Assembly (NCBI RefSeq): GCF_009711975.1
Contig: NZ_VIKW01000002.1
Coordinates: 270,307 to 328,895 of the forward strand
Length of the DNA: 58,589 nt
DNA from: Anabaena sp. UHCC 0204
Lineage (GTDB): Bacteria > Cyanobacteriota > Cyanobacteriia > Cyanobacteriales > Nostocaceae
Reading direction: 5' to 3'
Shown here: piece after piece, positions 35,565 through 44,705 of the stretch
Layout of the letters: each line of letters opens with the position of its first letter
Numbering within the stretch: position 1 is the first letter of the stretch
Made by a program: the position numbers and the translations under genes
The notes under the pieces: model-generated
What the model saw: the letters and a program-made list of their open reading frames with translations, nothing else
The model's database searches: none
What the model was told of the DNA's origin: nothing

Positions 35565-36191
35565 TTAACTATCTGCCCCTAATTCCTCTTTAAATAGCGT
35601 CCTAACTTCCCTAGTATTAAAATACCTATCCAGTATCTTATAAGGCTCTGCATAGCCTTTAGTCTGCTTGCAGAATACAGAATAAGCAATATTCTCATTA
35701 AATCTAAAGCCTAAAATCACATCTTTTTTAAACATATCCTTCTCGGCTTCAAACATGATTATGCTTTTGGGATGCTGATTAATTAAATCTTTGCTCTCAG
35801 AAATTAAATATTCCTTTGCTTTCTCAACGTTCAACCAGAACATCCTTGTTAAACCTACGTTCCAACATCCTATTTTAACTCTATTAAATTCATTATTGGA
35901 ATGCTTATAAGAATACTCAAAAATATTACCTTTGGCTATATCTTTCCTATTGGTTTTGAAAAGCTGTACACAATAATCTTCAGCATCAAAAATGAAATTA
36001 TAATGAATGAAATTATTAGCTGATTCTAACGGCTCAATACATTCTATTTCTTGCAGTTTCCGTTTTTTGTACTCTTTTTTACTGCTTTCTAGATATTCTA
36101 TTAATTGCTTTTTAGCTTCATAGAAATATTTATCAAAGTTACCAACCTCTAGAGGAAAATTAACCAAATCTCTGATAATATACTCTTTCAT
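35565..36191 (-). CDS. Hypothetical protein, 208 aa
   Basis: Soluble, charged protein with no signal peptide or membrane segment. The ATG at 36191 has a good ribosome site (GGAG five bases upstream on the minus strand). Aromatic-rich stretches such as FIHYNFIFDAEDYCVQLF and VKIGCWNVGLTRMFWLN suggest a beta-sheet core, flanked by Lys-rich helices. I do not recognise the family. It was probably the second gene of a small operon whose first gene is now truncated, since the preceding frame ends just within its ribosome site. Confidence 0.55.
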   Translation of the reverse strand: MKEYIIRDLVNFPLEVGNFDKYFYEAKKQLIEYLESSKKEYKKRKLQEIECIEPLESANNFIHYNFIFDAEDYCVQLFKTNRKDIAKGNIFEYSYKHSNNEFNRVKIGCWNVGLTRMFWLNVEKAKEYLISESKDLINQHPKSIIMFEAEKDMFKKDVILGFRFNENIAYSVFCKQTKGYAEPYKILDRYFNTREVRTLFKEELGADS

Positions 36192-36192
36192 T

Positions 36193-36444
36193 TTATTCTC
36201 CTAAACTTCTAATCAGTTGCTTGTTTTGACGGGCTAAAAATAGGCATTCATCAGCCTTGTGAGTGTTGCCAAGCCGTTGAAAAGCCCCGCTAGATGATTC
36301 AAATAATTGACCATTGTTTCTTCGATTTTGATGCGCTATAGCAATCCTAAATGAGATGTGTTCGCAAAGCGTACCGTAGGTATCACATCTATTCCTTCTC
36401 TTCCTCTGCGAACTCTGCGTCTGGAGCGGTATGGCTAACGCCAC
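36193..36444 (-). pseudogene. Truncated gene: C-terminal fragment with repeat-derived 5' part
   Basis: 83 codons. The last 38 residues (LFESSSGAFQRLGNTHKAD onward, ending SLGE) look like a genuine helical C-terminus, and the stop overlaps the ribosome site of the next gene. The first half of the frame lies in a dispersed repeat and does not look like protein. The original gene seems to have lost its front when the repeat entered. Confidence 0.45.
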
Positions 36445-36456
36445 GCTTCGCTATCG
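36431..36456. repeat. Dispersed 26-bp repeat (ATGGCTAACGCCACGCT core)
   Basis: The sequence starting ATGGCTAACGCCACGCT and ending CGCTATCG recurs at 44653-44678 with a single mismatch. It is part of longer cyanobacterial repeat units at both places. Confidence 0.8.
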
Positions 36457-36526
36457 TTAAAAAAAATCCGTTCATAATTCCAATAGGACTGCTATATTCA
36501 CCTTCAAAATATCTCCAAGATATAAG

Positions 36527-36547
36527 GTTGGGTTAAGAAAACCCAAC
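36527..36547 (-). terminator. Hairpin after the DUF2330 gene
   Basis: GTTGGGTT (36527-36534) pairs with AACCCAAC (36540-36547) across a 5-base loop, 12 bp beyond the stop of the minus-strand DUF2330 gene. There is no strong T-run on that strand, so it is a weak terminator candidate. Confidence 0.4.
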
Positions 36548-36559
36548 TTTGCAGTATTG

Positions 36560-37930
36560 CTACATACCCAACCAAGCTAAGAAATTATCCCACCAAGAAG
36601 TAGAAAGATTTTCTCCAGAAAATTGCATTTTTTGGCGAATATTTTGAATATTCCAGTTAGTGAGTCTAGCTAGAGTTTGGGCTTCTTTTTCAAATCGCTG
36701 GTTTAAAGAACTTTTGTATTTTTTCCCCGCACTACATTGAAGATTTCCTGTAAATGGGTGTTGTAAAACATAACGTCCTTGAAAAGATTCCCTCTGGGAA
36801 GTTGCTTGAAACATCAAATCTTCGGGAAACTTATTTCTGCTATAGCGGACGTGTAACCGAGTAATAAAAACACCACTACTAGGGAAACGAGAACGAAAAC
36901 CGGGAGATATTGGTCTATCACTATTATTATCCAACCAAAAAACACCCGCTTGTTTTAATTCTTCATTATTTAATGGTTCAGTAGAACAAGGATCACAACT
37001 ACTCATATCCCAAGCATATTCTAAAAATCCAACTTTTTTATCTTCTTTGGTGTAGGAAGTTTGGAATAAAGATTTATAAAAATCACCAAATTCATTCTTC
37101 ACAAAAACAGGAATGTTCATATTTGAAGGAACTTTAACAGTGCGATAATTAGTAATTTCTGCCTGTCCTTGGGGTGAGAGAATATAAACAATTAAATCCT
37201 GTTCCTTAGTAGCATTAATCATTCCTAAACGAATCGGTAACATAAACTTAGGTGATTCGTAGGAAATTTGTAAAGGACGCAGTAATTGATAACCTGATTC
37301 GGCAAATTTATCTAAGTTGACTTTAGCAACAAAGAATTTCATGGAAGAACGAATATAGGGTTTAAGTAATTCTTTTGCCCCTTTAGGAATTTTATAACCA
37401 TTGCGATTTAGCCAAATTTCTAGTCCACCAGATTCCTTCGCACTGAGGATGACAATATCATATTCACCAACATTAAATTTGGCTTCAACAGTCACTCCTA
37501 AACTGCTATCTTTCTCCATTTCATTAGCTACACCTCTCATTCTTACTGCTGCTGATGGTACTGGCATACGTGACATCATTTGTTCTGGGGCGCAGGGGTC
37601 AGAATCGAAATATTCAACTAATCTGGGGGCGCTAAAAGCATCTAGTTTCTCAATAATTTTTGGTTCAGCAACATGAACTTGTTCTTTTTTCAATACGCTA
37701 GGAACAGGAATCACAACTGCAAAATCTTTAACTTCACCTTGAAAATCATTAGCCATTGTTAAAACGGTGCGATTTCCATCTCTGGCAATTACGACTTGTG
37801 AAGCTTGGTTATATAGTTTTGCATCAGCTTTAGCTACATAAAAACCACAAAAAGCCCAAGCTGTAGGTGCAAAACACAGCACCGCCAAAAGTGCAGATAT
37901 TAAGGGCATGAATAGGCGAAATAGTTGCAT
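36560..37930 (-). CDS. DUF2330 exported protein
   Basis: 456 residues with a clear signal peptide (FMPLISALLAVLCFAPTAWAF, cleavage after AWA). The mature part shows DUF2330 features: CGFYVAKADAKLYNQASQVVIARDG just after the signal peptide, DFAVVIPVPSVL, the cysteines in SDPCAPEQM, and a later SSCDPCSTEPL CxxC. A C-terminal segment of about 100 residues contains FSGENLSTSW. It probably works in the periplasm or outer envelope. It lies nine bases downstream of an RnfD-like membrane gene on the same strand, so the two form an operon and may act in one redox or export process. Function unknown. Confidence 0.8.
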   Translation of the reverse strand: MQLFRLFMPLISALLAVLCFAPTAWAFCGFYVAKADAKLYNQASQVVIARDGNRTVLTMANDFQGEVKDFAVVIPVPSVLKKEQVHVAEPKIIEKLDAFSAPRLVEYFDSDPCAPEQMMSRMPVPSAAVRMRGVANEMEKDSSLGVTVEAKFNVGEYDIVILSAKESGGLEIWLNRNGYKIPKGAKELLKPYIRSSMKFFVAKVNLDKFAESGYQLLRPLQISYESPKFMLPIRLGMINATKEQDLIVYILSPQGQAEITNYRTVKVPSNMNIPVFVKNEFGDFYKSLFQTSYTKEDKKVGFLEYAWDMSSCDPCSTEPLNNEELKQAGVFWLDNNSDRPISPGFRSRFPSSGVFITRLHVRYSRNKFPEDLMFQATSQRESFQGRYVLQHPFTGNLQCSAGKKYKSSLNQRFEKEAQTLARLTNWNIQNIRQKMQFSGENLSTSWWDNFLAWLGM

Positions 37931-37939
37931 TTTAATTCC

Positions 37940-38797
37940 TTAATTGATGATAGTTAATTGGTGAGTTTCTGCTTGATTATTCCAGTAAAATCTAGGTTTA
38001 ACCCAGAATTTATCTAAGAAAATAGTCAATGGGGCAAGGGCAAATAAAGCCCAAAATACAGCAGTGGGTATAAAGAAATAATTCCGCAAAATAAACGTTA
38101 AGAAAGCAATAGATATTGCCCAAATAATTCGACTCATCGGGGCGTTAGGAATTGACCGGGGATCTGTCACCATAAAGAGAGCAAATAACAGGAAAGATCC
38201 ACTCATTAAATGATGGAAATAAACATCCCAAGTCCAACCTAACCACATATTTCTGATGGCTGCTAAGAGGGAATAAGCACCTAAAAAAGCGGCAGTAGTA
38301 TCCCAACGACCAACACGCTGTAAAATCATGCCTCCAGTCCCTGCAAATAACAACGCATACCACCATTCTTCCCCCCATTGTCCTGGTGTAACCCAAGCAT
38401 CATTAGTAAGGGTAAGAACAGCAATAATGCCAAAATTGGCAGGGTTGAAGAAATGCTTTTCCCCAGATTGGAAAATAAATTTACTCGCTATGGCTGCAAA
38501 TCCAGCTAAGGCCATTGTTGTCCAATGATCTGCGCGTAATAGTAAACTCAGTCCCAGAGAGGTAATTAAAGGACTACGGAGATTAATTACTTCTGGGGAT
38601 TTGGTGAGCAATGAGAAGATGATTTGAGTTATGATGCAGGAGGCGATCGCCACACCAATCAGTTCTGGGTGTAGTGTCCAGTCTCGTGTTCCAATTCCCA
38701 AAATCAGAAATAAACTCAGAAACAGAATTTGATAATCTCGAATATCTTTGAACAACATCATCTTGAGTCCAGGGATTACCCGCAGATTTTTTCCCAA
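37940..38797 (-). CDS. RnfD/NqrB-like multi-pass membrane protein
   Basis: 285 residues with eight or more hydrophobic segments. The order NLRSPLITSLGLSLLLRA, FFNPANFGIIAVL and LMSGSFLLFALFMVTDPRS matches the RnfD/NqrB family of the Rnf/Nqr ion-translocating complexes. The SGAT motif that carries covalent FMN in canonical RnfD is not visible, and no other rnf gene is nearby, so this is a stand-alone cyanobacterial relative. It precedes the DUF2330 gene by nine bases. The true start may be the MMLFKDIRDYQ methionine 12 codons in, which lies directly before the membrane part. Confidence 0.7.
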   Translation of the reverse strand: MGKNLRVIPGLKMMLFKDIRDYQILFLSLFLILGIGTRDWTLHPELIGVAIASCIITQIIFSLLTKSPEVINLRSPLITSLGLSLLLRADHWTTMALAGFAAIASKFIFQSGEKHFFNPANFGIIAVLTLTNDAWVTPGQWGEEWWYALLFAGTGGMILQRVGRWDTTAAFLGAYSLLAAIRNMWLGWTWDVYFHHLMSGSFLLFALFMVTDPRSIPNAPMSRIIWAISIAFLTFILRNYFFIPTAVFWALFALAPLTIFLDKFWVKPRFYWNNQAETHQLTIIN

Positions 38798-38862
38798 TTT
38801 AAACCAGTGTGATCATAAATTAGGTTGTTGTTACAGTTTTTGTTACAAATTTATTTTTAATA

Positions 38863-39540
38863 ATGGAATTTGCTCCCCTATTTCCCTTTGTTTATCGGCT
38901 TCTCCAACCCACTTTTCCCCATTGTCTATGGGGTGGAAACTCAAGCAGCAAGAGTATCTCCTTGACTTTTGATGATGGACCTCATCCCCAATACACACCC
39001 CAAGTATTAGCGGTTTTAAAACGTTACAATATTACCGCTAGTTTTTTCTGGTTAGGAAATTGTGTAAATCGGTTTCCAGAAATTGCGAAAACAGTCAGCG
39101 AAGAAGGACATTGGATTGGGTTACATGGTTATGAACATGATTCTTTTCCTCTGCTTTCCCCAACGCAACTACAACAAAGTTTAGAAAAAACTCAAGTTGC
39201 TATTTACAATGCTTGTAATTTACCACCTGAATTAGTGCGAGATGTGCGTCCTCCTAATGGGTTTTTCACACCGGGAACATTAAAGTTATTTCAAAGGTGG
39301 AATTATCGTCCAGTTATGTGGAGTGTAGTTCCTGAAGATTGGGTTCTTCCTGGTGTAAATGTTGTCGTAGAACGAGTGATGAAGCAAGTTAAAAACGGTT
39401 CGTTAATTGTGTTACATGATGGTTATTTTGGGGGGAAAGATGTGGCAGAAACTATTAATATTTTAATTCCCCAATTATTAAAACAAGGGTATAATTTTGT
39501 GACTGTTGATAGTTTATGGAAATATGATCAAAAAATATAG
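38863..39540 (+). CDS. NodB-type polysaccharide deacetylase
   Basis: 225 residues of carbohydrate esterase family 4. Motif 1 is SLTFDDGPHP with the catalytic and metal Asp pair, motif 2 is HGYEHDSF, motif 3 is RDVRPPNGFF, and motif 5 is LIVLHDGY. The fold is complete. In bacteria such enzymes remove N-acetyl groups from peptidoglycan, chitin-like or exopolysaccharide chains. There is no clear signal peptide in this frame, although the N-terminus is hydrophobic (APLFPFVYRLL). It is divergently transcribed from the RnfD-like gene. Confidence 0.88.
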   Translation: MEFAPLFPFVYRLLQPTFPHCLWGGNSSSKSISLTFDDGPHPQYTPQVLAVLKRYNITASFFWLGNCVNRFPEIAKTVSEEGHWIGLHGYEHDSFPLLSPTQLQQSLEKTQVAIYNACNLPPELVRDVRPPNGFFTPGTLKLFQRWNYRPVMWSVVPEDWVLPGVNVVVERVMKQVKNGSLIVLHDGYFGGKDVAETINILIPQLLKQGYNFVTVDSLWKYDQKI

Positions 39541-39555
39541 TTTATTTACCTGCAA

Positions 39556-41757
39556 TTAATCATTATTTTTCTCTAAAATACTGTAAGCTTCATTTACTAA
39601 CCTCATCTTTTCTTGAACTTGTTTTTGCATTTGTGGTTGATTAACAAATAAATCAGGATGCCATTTTTTTACTAATGTTTTATAAGCTTGTTTCACTTCC
39701 AGAAAAGAAGCACTAGGTTGTAACCCTAAAACTCTATAAGCGTAAGTAATTTTATCTTTTTGTGCTGGTGTTTTGGGCTGATTTTGTGACTTTTGATTTG
39801 CACCAGGTGATTTCATATTAGCTTTTATTTGCGCTATTTCTTGTTCAATTTCCCAAGCCCGAAATTTTGCTTCTACCTCAGCAGGGTTTGGTGGTGGGGT
39901 ATAAACTTGCTGACGCAGTGGTTCTACTTTGGGAGGAGTATTTCCCTGACGTGGTGATTCTACCTTTCTGTCTGGATTTCGATGAGTATTTTCTTTTGGA
40001 GGTGGATAAAATTGTTGTTTGGGGATTTGAGAATTTGTAGATTTAGGTTGATTTTGATAAGGTGGATATTTACTGGTGATATTCGCTTTTTGTAACTCTC
40101 CTAATAACTGATTAAATTGATTTTGCAATTTTTGTAAATTTTCCCTTTGTTGAGTAATTTCCACTGGTTCTTGACTAACTTCAAAGTAAATTACTTTTCC
40201 TGATTTCTTTTCATATTCAGCTAAAATAGATAAACCTTGACTACTAAAACTAGATAAATATTTTTCAGCCGCAGCTATACAAATTTTGGCAACTTGTTGA
40301 TTATAAGAATCTTTAGCTGATTGTTCATCCTGTTTTTGTAAGTTTTTATTTAAAATATAAGAAATACTTCCCACCACAGCAGCGCCGACTGGACCACCCA
40401 ATAACCAACCAATACCACCACCAACAGCTAGAGAACCTGGTTCAGTTAAATCATTTGAATTATTTTGTTTTTCAGGTAAAGTTAATTGAGGTGGATGAGG
40501 AAAAGGAATTTTTAAATCTTCTGGACGTTCTGATTTAAAAAAATTATAAGCTTGATATAGCCATTTCATTACAGAGTTTTGTAATTCTGTCAAGTCTTTT
40601 TTAAAAGTGCCTGTTTGCCAAGAGTGCAAATTATTTTCAGCAAGTGCAACTGCAACATCAGCTTGGTATTTCTTGAGTAAATTAGGTAAAGATAACCAAG
40701 TTTCTAATTCATAAATACTGGTTTTAAAACCTTGGTAAATTAGATTTTGAGCTTTTTTATTAATTTCTATTTTAGCATTTTCTTTATCATCAAAAGTTTT
40801 AATTGTTTGAGAAGAATTAGAAATTTTATCAAAAAATAAAGCTTGCAATTGAGAAGATACAGTTTGTACCCTTGGTAAACGCACATTACTAGAATTTTGC
40901 TGTAAAATTCCAACTAGATTTTGCAAAGCAGTTTCAAAAGCTGCTAAACCACTACTATTTGCAAGTGCAACATCACCTTTTAATCTAGCGCGTAAAGCAG
41001 GTAAAGCATCAACTCGATATAAATTACTAAAACCTGGAGGTAAATCAGCGCGAAAACTTTCAGCTACAAATAGTAAGCGATTTTGGACTTGTTTCTGTTC
41101 TTCTGGTTCGAGTAAATTGAGAAAATTTGCTACAAAAATAACAGTTTTAATATTCCTATCTAATAACCAATCGCGGAGATTTTCTCTTTCTCCTAAAGTC
41201 ATTAGTTTCCTTGCATCTAATAATTGAATAACTAAATCTGTACCTAATAACCGATCTTTTACTAAATTATCTTGTGCTTCTCTATCATTAGTTCCAGGTA
41301 AATCAACAAATTCTATTCCTGTTTCTAAAAAAGGATGGGGACAAAAAACTTCGACAGACGCAACATCTTTTCGCATCTGTCTATTGTCGTCTAAAATGGC
41401 AAATTGTTGTAAAACTTCTGTACCACTGCGATAGATTTCTGTACCATCTATTAACATAATCCGAGTGCGGACAGTTGTACCATATTTAACGGTAATTGCT
41501 GCACCTGTTGTGGGGATTAAATCAATGGGTAAAGTCCGATTTCCTAAGATTGCATTTAGTAAAGTTGACTTACCATGATTAAAAGGTCCAAATACTGCAA
41601 TTTGAAAATTAGGATTAGCTAAATGATGACAAATAGAAGTGATATCTTGATGTAGTTGGGAATTCCGATCTAAATTCAAGATTCTACAAGTAGATTTTAA
41701 AGTGTCTGTTAATTCCTGATAACGTTGATATTTTTGTTGCATGATCTTATTTGTCAA
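39556..41757 (-). CDS. Dynamin-like GTPase fused to a C-terminal J-domain
   Basis: 733 residues. The N-terminal GTPase has the P-loop GPFNHGKS (57-64), the switch Thr region LIPTTGAAI and DLPGTND. The middle is helical, with a hydrophobic Gly-rich segment (GGGIGWLLGGPVGAAVVGSI, about 455-480) that may insert in membrane. A Pro/Gln-rich linker (about 560-665) leads to a complete J-domain (about 671-733) with the HPD motif at about 700-702 in VKKWHPDLF. The J-domain could recruit a DnaK/Hsp70. It lies 117 bp downstream of a BDLP gene on the same strand. A dynamin-J fusion is unusual. Confidence 0.85.
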   Translation of the reverse strand: MTNKIMQQKYQRYQELTDTLKSTCRILNLDRNSQLHQDITSICHHLANPNFQIAVFGPFNHGKSTLLNAILGNRTLPIDLIPTTGAAITVKYGTTVRTRIMLIDGTEIYRSGTEVLQQFAILDDNRQMRKDVASVEVFCPHPFLETGIEFVDLPGTNDREAQDNLVKDRLLGTDLVIQLLDARKLMTLGERENLRDWLLDRNIKTVIFVANFLNLLEPEEQKQVQNRLLFVAESFRADLPPGFSNLYRVDALPALRARLKGDVALANSSGLAAFETALQNLVGILQQNSSNVRLPRVQTVSSQLQALFFDKISNSSQTIKTFDDKENAKIEINKKAQNLIYQGFKTSIYELETWLSLPNLLKKYQADVAVALAENNLHSWQTGTFKKDLTELQNSVMKWLYQAYNFFKSERPEDLKIPFPHPPQLTLPEKQNNSNDLTEPGSLAVGGGIGWLLGGPVGAAVVGSISYILNKNLQKQDEQSAKDSYNQQVAKICIAAAEKYLSSFSSQGLSILAEYEKKSGKVIYFEVSQEPVEITQQRENLQKLQNQFNQLLGELQKANITSKYPPYQNQPKSTNSQIPKQQFYPPPKENTHRNPDRKVESPRQGNTPPKVEPLRQQVYTPPPNPAEVEAKFRAWEIEQEIAQIKANMKSPGANQKSQNQPKTPAQKDKITYAYRVLGLQPSASFLEVKQAYKTLVKKWHPDLFVNQPQMQKQVQEKMRLVNEAYSILEKNND

Positions 41758-41838
41758 CTACATTTTAGTAATACTCTTATTTCTCCATTTTCTTCTTACT
41801 TTGCGCCTCTGCGTCTCTGCGTGAGAAAAAAATCTGGT

Positions 41839-41864
41839 GTTGGGTTTCCTTGCGTCAACCCAAC
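41839..41864 (-). terminator. Hairpin between the two dynamin genes
   Basis: GTTGGGTT (41839-41846) pairs with AACCCAAC (41857-41864). It lies just after the BDLP stop on the minus strand. The same GTTGGGTT stem occurs at 36527 and 49928, so it is a dispersed repeat that may double as a terminator. Confidence 0.4.
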
Positions 41865-41874
41865 CTACTTTTAA

Positions 41875-43956
41875 TTAGCTGTAATAAGCTAATAAGTTGC
41901 TGTAAGCAGTTTCGATTTTTTGCAATTGTTCGATGATGTTTTCTTGTAAATTTTTAAAGCGTTTAAATTCACTTTCTCGATTAATTTCTCGTGTTTTTTT
42001 CTGTTGGAGGAGATTATCTAATTCCGATTTTCGAGAAGCAATATCATCATTAATCCGCTGACTTACTTCTTTTTCATAAGTAGTAAAACATTCTTTTACC
42101 GCATCATAAACAATGGGTGCTTGTTCGTTTGCTACTTGGGGAAGATATTTTACTAACTCTTTTTTTGTAGTTTTAACTAACTCTTTCCTAGCTTGATCTG
42201 CTTGGAGAATTCCTACTCCCAAACCTAACAAAGCAAAACCAATTGGACCGAGAAAAATACCTGTAACTGCGGTAATTATTCCCCCAACACCAATAACAGT
42301 AAAGTAGTTTAAGAGAATGTTTTTCCAATCAAAACCTGCACCAGCTAAAGCGACACCAGCTAAGTTACCTCTAGATAAAGATAATAAACCCATTGCCCAT
42401 TTTGCCCAACCAGGAGAGTTATCATCTTCTGTGGTAGAATGGGTATTCACATTCACTTTTTGTCCAGTTAATTTTTCGGTGATTTGGTTAGTTACTTGAT
42501 TGTAAGAAGCACCATATTGTGCAGCAGAGTTAGATAATTCTTTAAATGCTGTATTCATGTCTTTTTCAGCAGTTAAAGTCCATGCGGAAAATTTATCTGT
42601 GATATATTGTTCAAAGGCTTTTTGGAGTGCGTTGTTAAAAGCGTCTCGTTTTCCACTACTTAAGAAATCGAACAAATTTAATTCTGGTTGATAGCGCAAG
42701 AAATCATTTTCAAAGGTATTTCCTAAGTTTAAAACATAGCTACGAAAAGATTCAGATATGCTTCGTGCTTGAGAATCACTCGTGTTGATGATTTCCTTTT
42801 GGAATTGATCACGGATATGATTGAGTTTAGTAAATTCAGGTTCAACAGAATCAATACGTTTTTTTAATTCATCTACATCTTGATCTAGTAAGGGAATCCG
42901 TCTGTCAATGGCTTCACAGGTATGGTTTACAGCTTGTCTAGCTAAGGTTCTGACTTGACGCAATTCAGCGATCGCTCTTTCCCTCGTCAGAAAGGTATTT
43001 AATGCCCCCATAAACTCTGGAAAACCTGTTTTACTCAAGTCAGCTTGGGGATTTTTTAATCTGCGTCTTAGTGCTTGAATTGAAGATAGTTCAAAGACTC
43101 TTTCATCATATATATCTTGTCCATCTACATAACAATACTCGGCTAAATTGGCTTTAAATACTTGTCGGAGTCTCGTTTCTGCTGATGTTAATTCTTCGAT
43201 ATCATCAGGATCAATTAATGATTCTTTTACCTGATCCCAAGCATTAACTAAGAAGAAAACTGATAAACCCCGTCCTTTGATATAATTCTCTAAATAACGT
43301 CTTTCACCTAATGTACAAGGTTGAGAAGCCCGCATCACAAATAGAATTGCATGACAGTTATTCACATATCCTAAAGATAATTCATTTCGGGCTTCTGTAT
43401 CATTCAAACCTGGACTATCAACGATTTCAATGCCCTTTTCTAGTAAAGTTAAAGGATACTCAACTACAGCATAATCAACATCAGGAAATGCTTGTTTTTG
43501 TTCCTGTTCTAACTTTTTTGCTTCGGCTGGATCTATGGTATATTTATATTTAAAGCTTTGAAAGTCTAGCTGTTGGGGACTTTTGCCATCATTGAAGTGA
43601 ATAGTAACTTTTTTTTCTGCCCCATAGCGGAGGATTGTTAATACTGCTGTACAGGGATTTACATCACTGGGTAATAAGTTCTCACCAATTAAAGCGTTGA
43701 GAAATGTACTTTTCCCCCGTTTCATGTCGCCTAAAACTAAAAGCCGGAAGACACCATTTTTGAGATTTTTACTAGCGGCTGTAATGTCTTCAATATCTCT
43801 TGTTAAACTCAGTTTACCAGATGAGTTATCTCCAGCTAATTCGGCTTGATTAATGGTATCGGCGATTTTACTTAAACAAATAGAAATTTCTGAACGAACT
43901 TGAGAAACCCGTTCTAAATCATTGATAAATTTATCAGTTCCAACTTGATAATTCAT
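41875..43956 (-). CDS. Bacterial dynamin-like protein (BDLP)
   Basis: 693 residues, very like the structurally known Nostoc punctiforme BDLP as I remember it. The P-loop is GDMKRGKS (76-83), the switch region SDVNPCTAVL, G3 DSPGLND, and the G4-like region VNAWDQ. Long helical neck and trunk segments follow. The membrane-inserting paddle is the hydrophobic stretch NYFTVIGVGGIITAVTGIFL and beyond (about 545-590). The protein should assemble on and reshape membranes on GTP binding. It is followed by a second dynamin, as in other bacteria where dynamins occur as pairs. A heptamer repeat array lies just upstream of the ATG. Confidence 0.93.
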   Translation of the reverse strand: MNYQVGTDKFINDLERVSQVRSEISICLSKIADTINQAELAGDNSSGKLSLTRDIEDITAASKNLKNGVFRLLVLGDMKRGKSTFLNALIGENLLPSDVNPCTAVLTILRYGAEKKVTIHFNDGKSPQQLDFQSFKYKYTIDPAEAKKLEQEQKQAFPDVDYAVVEYPLTLLEKGIEIVDSPGLNDTEARNELSLGYVNNCHAILFVMRASQPCTLGERRYLENYIKGRGLSVFFLVNAWDQVKESLIDPDDIEELTSAETRLRQVFKANLAEYCYVDGQDIYDERVFELSSIQALRRRLKNPQADLSKTGFPEFMGALNTFLTRERAIAELRQVRTLARQAVNHTCEAIDRRIPLLDQDVDELKKRIDSVEPEFTKLNHIRDQFQKEIINTSDSQARSISESFRSYVLNLGNTFENDFLRYQPELNLFDFLSSGKRDAFNNALQKAFEQYITDKFSAWTLTAEKDMNTAFKELSNSAAQYGASYNQVTNQITEKLTGQKVNVNTHSTTEDDNSPGWAKWAMGLLSLSRGNLAGVALAGAGFDWKNILLNYFTVIGVGGIITAVTGIFLGPIGFALLGLGVGILQADQARKELVKTTKKELVKYLPQVANEQAPIVYDAVKECFTTYEKEVSQRINDDIASRKSELDNLLQQKKTREINRESEFKRFKNLQENIIEQLQKIETAYSNLLAYYS

Positions 43957-43987
43957 GGTAATTCTTTAAGAAGGTGACAGGGAAGAA

Positions 43988-44106
43988 GGTGACAGGTGAC
44001 AGGTGACAGGTGACAGGTGACAGGTGACAGGTGACAGGTGACAGGTGACAGGTAACAGGTGACAGAGAAGAAGTAAGAAGGAAGAAGGAAGAAGGAAGAA
44101 GGAAGG
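43988..44106. repeat. GGTGACA heptamer array followed by a GGAAGAA heptamer tract
   Basis: Nine GGTGACA units, one GGTAACA and one more GGTGACA (43988-44064), then about four GGAAGAA units (about 44078-44106). Both parts have a 7-base period. It occupies the upstream region of the BDLP gene, 32 bp from its ATG. Confidence 0.93.
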
Positions 44107-44233
44107 ATTAGAAGAAGATCAGAATATTCTTGAATCTGGGTTATTAAGCATTGTCCATTATTAATTATCAACCTTGAATAGAGATTAAAAACGTGAATTG
44201 ATGAAGTTTTTAGATTTGGTTAACAAGGGTTAT

Positions 44234-44536
44234 TTAAGGTTTTTTGAATTTTGATTCTAGGAAGAGTTTATAAACTAGAAAAACCAAAGCCCCAAAAATA
44301 ACAATTCCTGCTAAAGCTGAAGCTACTCTGACAGCAACTAAAGTTGCAACAGCTAGTCCAAAAAACTTACCACCGAGAATTAATTTTTTCAGCCAAGGTT
44401 TTTGAGATGGTTCTGGTTGATGTTTCTGGGTTTGATAAAAAGGTGCATCAATAGCATGGATTTGATCATCCATTTCTTGCAGTCGCTTTTCTACCTGACG
44501 TTGAATGTCTTGATTATGTTCATGAGGAGATTTCAT
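44234..44536 (-). CDS. Small membrane protein, 100 aa
   Basis: An N-terminal helical, charged part (QRQVEKRLQEMDDQIHAID) is followed by two closely spaced hydrophobic segments (FFGLAVATLVAVRVASALAG, then IVIFGALVFLVYKLFL) and a basic tail. ATG at 44536. It resembles the short DUF-type proteins common in cyanobacteria with a cytoplasmic coil and a membrane hairpin, but I cannot name the family. It lies between the BDLP and CorC-type genes on the same strand; a link to membrane remodelling is only a guess. Confidence 0.65.
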   Translation of the reverse strand: MKSPHEHNQDIQRQVEKRLQEMDDQIHAIDAPFYQTQKHQPEPSQKPWLKKLILGGKFFGLAVATLVAVRVASALAGIVIFGALVFLVYKLFLESKFKKP

Positions 44537-44611
44537 TAGCGTCTACCTTGGTTAAGACATTTGTGATAGTAACAAAAAAATGTTCTCAGAGGATGTTGGA
44601 AAAGCTTCTCT

Positions 44612-44705
44612 GGGCGACTAGAAGTCGCGGCTACACAGACAAAACCCACACTATGGCTAACGCCACGCTACGCTATCGACAAGCTCAGTGACCGCCTTCG
44701 TGGGT
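44612..44705. repeat. Dispersed repeat block upstream of the small membrane protein
   Basis: Contains GGGCGACTAGAAGTCGC (44612-44628), the same end as the 164-bp element at 57631-57794, joined to the 26-bp repeat also found at 36431. It looks like a mosaic of partial repeats. Confidence 0.65.
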
